Assembly: GCA_937890045.1 (NCBI GenBank)
Contig: CALBXV010000673.1
Location: 1 to 7,520, forward strand
Direction: 5' to 3'
Length of the DNA stretch: 7,520 nucleotides
DNA from: an uncultured archaeon
GTDB lineage: Archaea > Thermoproteota > Nitrososphaeria > Nitrososphaerales > CALBXV01
Below the pieces are notes generated by a model, which worked only from the letters and a program-made list of their open reading frames with translations, searched no databases and was not told the origin of the DNA. Shown one piece after another: positions 1 to 6,031 of the stretch. The translations under genes were made by a program, and so were the position numbers. The first letter of the stretch is position 1. Each line of letters opens with the position of its first letter.

Positions 1-864
1 GCTATTGCTAGTTTCCAGGGTAGGATCTATGCTTGGGATGGTAATACTACATATCGTATTAATCCTGAAGGATTCTACATAGAAGATACCTTTGATGGTG
101 TAGGCTGTATGAACCAGAATTGTCATGTAGTGACTGAATATGGTATGGCTTTTGCTGATAAGAATAATATTTATTTACATGATGGTCGTAATCCCAAGCC
201 TATTGGAGAACCTATATTGCGTGATAGTGCTAATAGTATGGGTTGGCAGGACAAGATTACTACCGATATAGATCCTATGGTTACGTTTGATGCAGTCAGG
301 AACTCTATTCTTGTTTTCTTTCAAGCGTCAGTTCAGCTTGCTCCCAGTACTGAATCTACTTGGGATCAGGGTGATAAATATAGTGGCATATGGTCGTATA
401 ATATTCCTAGAAAGAGGTGGGATTTATATATGACTAATGACAAGACCATGGAAACTGGAATAGATTATGCAAGTTATGTTCTTTCTGGTAAGGATGGTTA
501 CGTACTTATGCTTCTTAAGGGGGCAGATGAAGGGGAGATGAGATGGTTGATGAAAGGTACTGGTTATAGAAAATGGTTCTATAGAACTAAGAAAATTAAT
601 ATGGGAGTGAGTACACAGAAGAAGATGCTATATGGTATTCACTGGGTAGGGGGAGCCAGTGTTAGATATCAATTTGAGGATGGGGACTATTCTAATGCTG
701 ATACCAGTACTCCTATAACATTTACTGGAAGTGGTCTTGCTCGTAAAAAGAGAGATTTAACAATAGAAGCATCAAGTGCTCATGCTGAGTATACTGATAA
801 GATGAATGCTTTGAGTATTGTATTTAGAAGGTTGCCTGTTAATCAGACAACATTGGTGGACTAA
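1..864 (+). CDS. Beta-propeller-like phage tail structural protein (tail nozzle/tubular type), 3' part only
   Basis: The frame is open from base 1 to the TAA at 862-864, so 287 codons of the C-terminal part are visible and the true start lies upstream. The ATG at 109 is unlikely to be the start, because the 36 codons before it already encode the same repeat style (Q-G-R-I-Y-A-W-D-G near residue 6) and no Shine-Dalgarno sequence precedes it. Propeller-like blades are visible: Y-G-M-A-F-A-D-K-N-N-I-Y-L-H-D-G around residues 48-63, then S-I-L-V-F-F, then G-I-W-S-Y-N-I-P-R-K-R-W-D-L-Y around 130-145, then D-G-Y-V-L-M-L. Such patterns are known from podophage tail nozzle or tubular proteins and other phage beta-propellers. 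The role as a structural tail protein is inferred from these blades and from the fibre gene that follows with a one-base overlap. Two Cys lie close together (residues 36 and 40). It could instead be a different propeller-bearing virion protein. Confidence 0.82.
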   Translation, partial: AIASFQGRIYAWDGNTTYRINPEGFYIEDTFDGVGCMNQNCHVVTEYGMAFADKNNIYLHDGRNPKPIGEPILRDSANSMGWQDKITTDIDPMVTFDAVRNSILVFFQASVQLAPSTESTWDQGDKYSGIWSYNIPRKRWDLYMTNDKTMETGIDYASYVLSGKDGYVLMLLKGADEGEMRWLMKGTGYRKWFYRTKKINMGVSTQKKMLYGIHWVGGASVRYQFEDGDYSNADTSTPITFTGSGLARKKRDLTIEASSAHAEYTDKMNALSIVFRRLPVNQTTLVD

Positions 865-3722
865 TGCCTATAGCTAAGAAGAAAGCACCGATAACTGAAG
901 TGGATACAAGAGCTTGGAATCAGGTCTATGATGATATTAATCAGATTATAGATTCTGTTAATACTGAAGAATCTTCTGAAGATAGAAATTCTGCAACAGG
1001 TAATAGTGGCGATGTAAGGTTGGTTAGAGATACTGCTAATAATAAGTATCTCATAGAGGGTAAGTTTTCTGATGGGTGGGCCCAGAGGGAGATGTTTCTA
1101 TCTAGGGCGTTATCGCAAGAGCCATCAGATGAAGAAATTTCTGGGGCAGTATTTAAGACTCAACCAAAGCAAAATACAAGCTTATCAACTACTCCAGCTG
1201 ATGACTATACCTTAACTACAAAGGCTTACGTAGATAGTATTACTGGTGAAAATATCTCAATAGCAACTGCTAGTGACACAGCAATAGCGAATGCTACATC
1301 AGGGCAAATTCTTATTTATGACGGTACTGATACCTGGGATAATAAGGCACTGAGTGGGCCCGTGGCTATCTCTTCTAATGGAGTAACAACAGTATCAACA
1401 TTAAATCAAAGTACCACAGGGAACGCTGCTACAGCGACTGTTTGGGCAAATGCTAGAACCTTAAGTCTTGAAGGGGATGCTTCTGGAGATGTCATTATCA
1501 ATGGTAGTCAGGACATGACTCTTACTGTAGCTGTTGACAATGATTCCCATACTCATGATACTAGATATCGTACTGAAACAGAACTTGCTGCTCAAAGTGA
1601 GGGGACTGCTGGTGCTTATCTTATTGGTGCATATCCATTTGAATTTGACAACTCAAGCTCTACTAATGTGCAGGACGTTCTTGACGACTTAGACGCGGCA
1701 ATAACTAGTGGGGCAACAAATACTACTTATAGTATTCAAGTGCCCACGGCAACGACAAAAATTCGTTTAGACTCTGCCAACCCAACAGGAACTGATGATA
1801 TCGAAATACATGGCGGTACTAACGTAACTGTTACTCGCACTAATGCTTCTAAGCTATCTATCTCATCTGTTGATACCGACACTACTTATTCAGCAGGTGC
1901 TGGTCTTGACTTAACTACTACTACATTCAGTCTTGACCTAAAAGCTAATAGTGGTCTTCAAATTACAGAAACAGAGTTGGATTTAAATCTTAGTGCTTCA
2001 GGCATTTCTGGTACATTAGCAATTGGCGATGGCGGAACAGGCAGTACATCCGCATCTACAGCATGCAGTGCATTGGGGGTAGGTGCTGAGGATAGTCCAA
2101 CCTTTTCGAATACTGTTCTAGGTACGTTTAACGACAATGCTCTCGCCCATGGAGAGATAGGGACAGCTAATAGTGTCACAGGATTTGGGGGAGCTGGCTG
2201 GAAAATAGATGAATCCAGTCAGAATTATCACCTAATGATAGATGATATGACCATTAGAGGTAAGCTTAGTGTCTATGAGCTTCTTATACAACAAATCAGG
2301 GCTACAAATGGAGCTGTCTTTGTTACTTCTTCAGCTAAAGTAGAAAGTTGGGATGGTGTGAATAGCAGAATAACATTTGAAGACCCTCAGGGTGGAACTC
2401 TATGCCCTTTTATTGCAAATGATATTATTATGATGCAAAAAGTAAACCCAGGGGCAACTGTTGCAAGAAATGCAGCAGGAGGTGCTACTAATGTTATTAA
2501 GAAACTTATATATAGAGTAAACACTATAGATGGAAGAGCCGCAGATGTGGTAGCAATTACTGGTTTTACCAATACAGCCGCCCCTGCAGCTGGCGATGAC
2601 TTTGTAAGGATTGGAAATACAACTGATGCTAATAGGAAGGGTGGTATATATCTTACATCGGATGACAGCCATGCTCCCTTCATTGATATATTTTCTGGTG
2701 TAGATAGCGTAGCTGACTGGAATGGAGTGGGTAAATTAAAAACCAGACTTGGTAATCTAAGTGGTATTACCTATGATGGTAGTGCCTTATCTGGCTATGG
2801 CTTATACGGACAGAATGTATACTTAACAGGTACTATGCAAGCAGCTGATGGAGAGTGGCAGATTAATAATGATGGGTCAGCGACCTTTGCTGACAGTAAT
2901 CTTCAGATTTCAAAAGCAGGTGATATTCATATAACAGATGATGGTAATGAGGGATCGAGAGCTCTTTGGTTCTGGAGAGCAGGACAAGGAATAGGTGGTG
3001 GTGATAGTACAAGTACAGACAAGAAGGCTATGGGCATAATATTAGATTCTGATGCTACTCCTAAGATGGTCTGGAGAAGAAACCATTATAATGGTTCTGC
3101 ATGGGAGCAGAATGATATGGCAGAGCTGAGTTGGGATGGTGATCTAGAACTTGATGGTAAACTTTACCCTGGTGGTGATACTGATTCATATGTTACAAGG
3201 ACTTCAGCTTCTCTAATACTAGTTGATCCAGCTCTTGATGTTGGTTCAGAGCAAGCTGGAGCTATTCGTTGCGGGAATATAACGTCAGGAGGTTACCTTA
3301 GACATAAATATTATTATACAGATAATACCTCTACGATACATAAAACAGCATCGGCTAATGGTACTGGCTTTTCTCATTCGTATTATTATATAGCACCTAT
3401 TAGTAATGCTATTAATTATATAGCTGATTTGGAAGCAAATGAAAGAATAGATTTTATAGGTGGGGGTACAACAAATGCTACCGTACCTGTAAGTGGGCAA
3501 GTTCTTTGGCTTGCTTCAGCTCTAGATGTAACATGGAGAATAAGAAATACGTACGATCAGGACAATCAATTAGATACTATTAGTGGAATGGAAGGTCTTA
3601 AGCCTATTTTTATTCCAGGAATAAATGCTGAAAGTGATGTGACGCTAGTATCCTCAGAATTTGTACAATTAATTTACAATGGCCAACGAGGTTTTTGGGT
3701 TATGGTAAATAAAGGAACTTAA
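864..3722 (+). CDS. Modular tail fibre / receptor-binding protein
   Basis: This 952-residue protein is built from modules typical of trimeric phage fibres. Residues 1-80 form a probable virion-attachment head, including G-N-S-G-D-V-R-L-V-R and a G-W-A-Q-R turn. T-L-T-T-K-A-Y-V-D-S (116-125) is a common fibre signature. G-Q-I-L-I-Y-D-G-T-D-T-W (147-158) and H-T-H-D-T-R-Y (229-235) follow, then a Thr/Ser-rich repeat region with T-T-Y-S at 287 and 340, and the classic G-D-G-G-T-G...A-L-G-V-G fibre motif (388-407). Residues 452-650 form a second module (D-D-M-T-I-R-G-K-L-S-V-Y-E-L-L-I at 460-475, then R-I-G-N at 582 and R-L-G-N-L-S-G-I at 628-635) that I associate from memory with tail proteins of Bacteroidetes phages. 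The last ~150 residues are aromatic-rich and are the likely receptor-binding tip. I see no C-terminal S74 chaperone signature. The start shares TAATG with the upstream stop and has no well-spaced Shine-Dalgarno, so translation is probably coupled. Confidence 0.9.
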   Translation: MPIAKKKAPITEVDTRAWNQVYDDINQIIDSVNTEESSEDRNSATGNSGDVRLVRDTANNKYLIEGKFSDGWAQREMFLSRALSQEPSDEEISGAVFKTQPKQNTSLSTTPADDYTLTTKAYVDSITGENISIATASDTAIANATSGQILIYDGTDTWDNKALSGPVAISSNGVTTVSTLNQSTTGNAATATVWANARTLSLEGDASGDVIINGSQDMTLTVAVDNDSHTHDTRYRTETELAAQSEGTAGAYLIGAYPFEFDNSSSTNVQDVLDDLDAAITSGATNTTYSIQVPTATTKIRLDSANPTGTDDIEIHGGTNVTVTRTNASKLSISSVDTDTTYSAGAGLDLTTTTFSLDLKANSGLQITETELDLNLSASGISGTLAIGDGGTGSTSASTACSALGVGAEDSPTFSNTVLGTFNDNALAHGEIGTANSVTGFGGAGWKIDESSQNYHLMIDDMTIRGKLSVYELLIQQIRATNGAVFVTSSAKVESWDGVNSRITFEDPQGGTLCPFIANDIIMMQKVNPGATVARNAAGGATNVIKKLIYRVNTIDGRAADVVAITGFTNTAAPAAGDDFVRIGNTTDANRKGGIYLTSDDSHAPFIDIFSGVDSVADWNGVGKLKTRLGNLSGITYDGSALSGYGLYGQNVYLTGTMQAADGEWQINNDGSATFADSNLQISKAGDIHITDDGNEGSRALWFWRAGQGIGGGDSTSTDKKAMGIILDSDATPKMVWRRNHYNGSAWEQNDMAELSWDGDLELDGKLYPGGDTDSYVTRTSASLILVDPALDVGSEQAGAIRCGNITSGGYLRHKYYYTDNTSTIHKTASANGTGFSHSYYYIAPISNAINYIADLEANERIDFIGGGTTNATVPVSGQVLWLASALDVTWRIRNTYDQDNQLDTISGMEGLKPIFIPGINAESDVTLVSSEFVQLIYNGQRGFWVMVNKGT
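1722..1892 (+). repeat. Protein-level fibre repeat (T-T-Y-S units)
   Basis: Within the fibre gene the four-residue signature T-T-Y-S occurs at residues 287-290 and again at 340-343, 53 residues apart. Each copy opens a stretch of short beta-like strands rich in Thr, Ser, Asn and Asp. This is the usual look of a repeated fibre-shaft unit. Conservation beyond the signature is weak by eye, so this is a diverged repeat rather than a DNA repeat. Confidence 0.4.
3309..3390 (+). repeat. Direct repeat encoding two tyrosine triplets in the fibre tip
   Basis: The ten bases TATTATTATA occur at 3309-3318 and again at 3381-3390, exactly 72 bases (24 codons) apart and in frame. Both encode Tyr-Tyr-Tyr (residues 816-818 and 840-842), in contexts H-K-Y-Y-Y-T and H-S-Y-Y-Y-I. 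This may mark two related strands or loops of the receptor-binding tip, but low GC in this stretch (34 of 120 bases at 3301-3420) makes chance recurrence possible. Confidence 0.45.
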
Positions 3723-3728
3723 AGTAGA

Positions 3729-3751
3729 AGTTGAGGCTTTAAAGTCTAACT
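3729..3751 (+). other. Weak intergenic hairpin between fibre and ejection-type genes
   Basis: An imperfect inverted repeat fills much of the 45-base gap. AGTT pairs with AACT at the base, then after a one-base bulge AGGCT pairs with AGTCT through one G-T wobble, around a TTAA loop. That gives about nine pairs. No T-run follows, so it is not a convincing intrinsic terminator. It could be an RNA-processing or stability element, or simply chance in AT-rich DNA. Confidence 0.25.
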
Positions 3752-3754
3752 AAC

Positions 3755-3760
3755 AAGGAG
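3755..3760 (+). promoter_or_regulatory. Shine-Dalgarno sequence for the 279-residue gene
   Basis: AAGGAG lies seven bases before the ATG at 3768. It is the strongest ribosome binding site in the window and fixes the start of the downstream gene. It allows translation independent of the fibre gene, consistent with a virion protein needed in more copies than the fibre. Confidence 0.8.
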
Positions 3761-3767
3761 TAAGATT

Positions 3768-4607
3768 ATGTCTTTTTGGGATACATTATTTAGTAAGGCT
3801 GATTTAGGTGAAACCAAAGATGAGTGGGGTGATGCATATGGTGCTGTTTCACCACAATTAGGTACAGCTGGTATGCTTGAGCAATATGGTGAAGGCCTGC
3901 TATCGGGCGATCTTGGTGCTGGCCCATATAGTGCTGCACGTAGTATGATGGTTGGTACTTCTATGGATACAGGGGCAGCTGCTGGGCGTGAAGCTACAGC
4001 AAGAGCTTTCAGATTTGGTGGTAGCCAAAGGATGGGAGATAAAAGGTCTGAGGCAATACGAGCTCGTATGGGTGGAGAGGTGCAGCAGGGCCTTATTAAT
4101 ATGGTAACTCAGGGTAGAAAAGATGCTTATGGGGCTTTCCAATTAGGTTCAGGGATGAGAGGTCAAGTAGCAAACGTAGCTGGTGCTAGGGCAACAGATG
4201 TAAATAAAATGAGGAATGCCAATATGGAGCGTCAGCAAGCAATGATATCTGGCCTGATAGAGGGAGCAGCTTTTATTGGTGGTTCTGCTTTGCTAGCTGG
4301 GGGTAGGGGTGGACAAATTCCAGGGCAAAATCTTCCATCTGAGGCTACTTATGGTACAGGAGATATGGGAGGTTATGGACAATGGGGTTATAGTACTCCC
4401 CCTAATCCAAACCTCGGTGCTTCTGCATTAGGGCAAGGACAGGGTGGATTTTCTAACTTTGGTCAAGGCAGAGGGGGATTATTAAATAGATTACCTCAAA
4501 TGTCAGAATATGAGAAGTGGAGACAACAAGCAATGGGTGATGGAGGTAATTGGTACAATTCTGCCAGCAGCAAGTATAATAGCTGGGACTGGCCAAGACC
4601 TGGTTAA
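3768..4607 (+). CDS. Probable small internal virion (ejection) protein with membrane-type segment and Gly/aromatic-rich tail
   Basis: This 279-residue protein has no family signature I can name with certainty. Residues 1-50 are Gly/Ala/Leu-rich. Residues 60-160 look helical, with many Ala, Gln, Arg and Met (for example R-S-E-A-I-R-A-R-M-G-G-E-V-Q-Q-G). A hydrophobic segment follows at 159-178 (M-I-S-G-L-I-E-G-A-A-F-I-G-G-S-A-L-L-A-G), long enough to span or insert in a membrane although one Glu interrupts it. Residues 178-240 are Gly-rich with Tyr, Phe and Gln. The C-terminal 40 residues are Trp/Tyr-rich. There is no Cys. The order helical body, then hydrophobic segment near the C-terminus, resembles T7 gp14-type core proteins, which form a pore in the outer membrane during DNA ejection. 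The assignment rests on this shape and on the two ejection-type genes that follow. It could instead be a minor structural or scaffold protein. Confidence 0.8.
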   Translation: MSFWDTLFSKADLGETKDEWGDAYGAVSPQLGTAGMLEQYGEGLLSGDLGAGPYSAARSMMVGTSMDTGAAAGREATARAFRFGGSQRMGDKRSEAIRARMGGEVQQGLINMVTQGRKDAYGAFQLGSGMRGQVANVAGARATDVNKMRNANMERQQAMISGLIEGAAFIGGSALLAGGRGGQIPGQNLPSEATYGTGDMGGYGQWGYSTPPNPNLGASALGQGQGGFSNFGQGRGGLLNRLPQMSEYEKWRQQAMGDGGNWYNSASSKYNSWDWPRPG

Positions 4608-4625
4608 AATTTAGATAATGATTAA

Positions 4626-4631
4626 TAGGAG
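4626..4631 (+). promoter_or_regulatory. Shine-Dalgarno sequence for the 463-residue gene
   Basis: TAGGAG lies eight bases before the ATG at 4640, within a 32-base AT-rich gap. It supports that ATG as the true start. The gap holds no promoter or terminator that I can recognise. Confidence 0.72.
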
Positions 4632-4639
4632 TTATAGTT

Positions 4640-6031
4640 ATGCCAACTAAACCAGAGATTGCTAGGTCGTTAGCCTCAGCAAAGCAGTTAAATATATCAC
4701 AGCAAAGAGCTGACACAGAAGCAGACACTGCTCAGGCTATAGCAGACTATAGGGTAGCTTCATTAGGGTTGCAAGCCCAAGAGCTTGAGAATGTGAAGGA
4801 AGCTCGTGTTGCCATTGAAAGGATGTCAGCTGAGACCTCTACTCAAGTAGCGAAGAAAAGGTTTATTGGCCCCGATTCTTTAGAGCAGCAGAAGATTAAT
4901 ATTATGCAAACCAATGCAGAAACCCAGGCGTCAGCATTAGAGGCTCAAGGTAAGACAGCAGAAGCAAATATGGTTAGGGCTCTTGCATATAGAGCTCAAG
5001 TTGAATATGATTTTGGGCCTGGTGGGCTTAGACGGACTCAGATGGAGGCTTTGTATGGGACTGAAGGAGGCCCTCGTGGAATCGAATGGATGAAAGCTGA
5101 CGCTCTTGCATCGACTGCGGCATCAAAAGGGAAACATGAGGCAACATATGCGGCTCACATAGCTCAACAAGGTGCCTATCAGAAGGCTATGGTTGCTCAT
5201 TATGGAGTAGCCGAAGGCAATAAGCATATGTTCAATACAGCACAGATAACGCAGTGGAAAGATCAGCTGAAAGAAGACCAGAGAACATTTGATGCAAAGC
5301 TTACATTAGATAATAAGAGAGTTGGTATTACTGATAAACAATTTAATCTAGAATTAGATAAGTTTTACCAGAGTTTAGATGGGTTGGATCTTGCAAATGA
5401 GATGGCTTATGTTGATCTAATTAATACACAAGATCAGAATCTTTTAAAGACGATGATGCCTATGATTCAAATGGCTGTGATGGGTGCTGATCCTACTTTA
5501 ATGACACAGAATCCAAAAGTTAGGTCTCTGCTTACAAAGTTTAAAGAAAATCCTAATTTTCAAAGTATGGAAAGTTTATATACATTGAACAATATAATGG
5601 AAAAAAGCAATTTCCAGTTTGAGATTATGATGAAAAACAATCAGATAGAGATGAGGCAGGCTGTTATGAGCCATGGTGCTCTTACGCCCCCCACATCATT
5701 ACCAGAGCCAAAAAGTAGACCAGGGGCAAGAGGACTTTCCCATACTCTTATGGATATGAAACGTACCACAAAAATGAAAAATGATGCAGCAATGGAAAAG
5801 TATATTGAGAAGACAGGTACTTTTATTATGGAGTTTGGAAATACAATTGGGTTTAATGCACCTTTAATGTACGGTCAAATAGAAACCCAGATTCAAAGAA
5901 TGGAGACTTATAAGGGCAGATATGGTGCTGGAATTGACAGTAGACAGAACATGATACAGCAGTTAATAGAATTAAGAGATTGGATTGCTCCTATGGCAAA
6001 ATCGACAATAATGCCAGCTGAAGCTAAATGA
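4640..6031 (+). CDS. Probable mid-sized internal virion (ejection) protein, helical and coiled-coil-like
   Basis: I do not recognise a named family. The 463 residues appear almost wholly alpha-helical. Residues 1-120 are Ala/Gln/Glu-rich and heptad-like (for example I-S-Q-Q-R-A-D-T-E-A-D-T-A-Q-A-I). A Gly-rich break follows at 123-148 (D-F-G-P-G-G-L, then Y-G-T-E-G-G-P-R-G). A second helical region covers 150-345 and is very Met-rich at 270-345. A Pro-rich linker lies at 349-362, and a C-terminal helical part ends at E-A-K. There is no Cys, signal peptide or clear membrane segment. The composition and position, between a small hydrophobic-segment protein and a very large protein, match the middle member of a podophage ejection set (role of T7 gp15). 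The stop overlaps the next start as ATGA, so the next gene is probably translated by coupling. A scaffold or other internal head protein is an alternative. Confidence 0.82.
   Translation: MPTKPEIARSLASAKQLNISQQRADTEADTAQAIADYRVASLGLQAQELENVKEARVAIERMSAETSTQVAKKRFIGPDSLEQQKINIMQTNAETQASALEAQGKTAEANMVRALAYRAQVEYDFGPGGLRRTQMEALYGTEGGPRGIEWMKADALASTAASKGKHEATYAAHIAQQGAYQKAMVAHYGVAEGNKHMFNTAQITQWKDQLKEDQRTFDAKLTLDNKRVGITDKQFNLELDKFYQSLDGLDLANEMAYVDLINTQDQNLLKTMMPMIQMAVMGADPTLMTQNPKVRSLLTKFKENPNFQSMESLYTLNNIMEKSNFQFEIMMKNNQIEMRQAVMSHGALTPPTSLPEPKSRPGARGLSHTLMDMKRTTKMKNDAAMEKYIEKTGTFIMEFGNTIGFNAPLMYGQIETQIQRMETYKGRYGAGIDSRQNMIQQLIELRDWIAPMAKSTIMPAEAK

Noticed and set aside
109..111. ATG at 109 as the start of the first gene
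   Set aside because: The same frame is open back to base 1, encodes matching propeller-like sequence, and no ribosome binding site precedes this ATG. The gene is cut by the window edge instead.
1958..2683. Minus-strand open frames (73, 98 and 90 residues) opposite the fibre gene
   Set aside because: They lie wholly inside a clearly coding plus-strand gene, overlap one another in different frames, have biased low-complexity translations and show no recognisable domain. They are shadows.
3300..3722. C-terminal intramolecular chaperone (S74 peptidase type) on the fibre
   Set aside because: The last residues lack the catalytic Ser-Asp/Lys signature and the long helical end typical of that domain. 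The protein ends in short aromatic strands.
3723..3767. Intrinsic terminator or promoter in the gap after the fibre gene
   Set aside because: The hairpin is short and imperfect with no T-run behind it, and I see no convincing -35/-10 pair or phage promoter consensus. It is kept only as a weak hairpin.
3285..4728. Minus-strand open frames of 71, 80 and 91 residues
   Set aside because: They run opposite the fibre and ejection-type genes, have odd Ser/Thr/Cys/Ile-rich compositions and no ribosome binding support. The last one also runs across a gene boundary.
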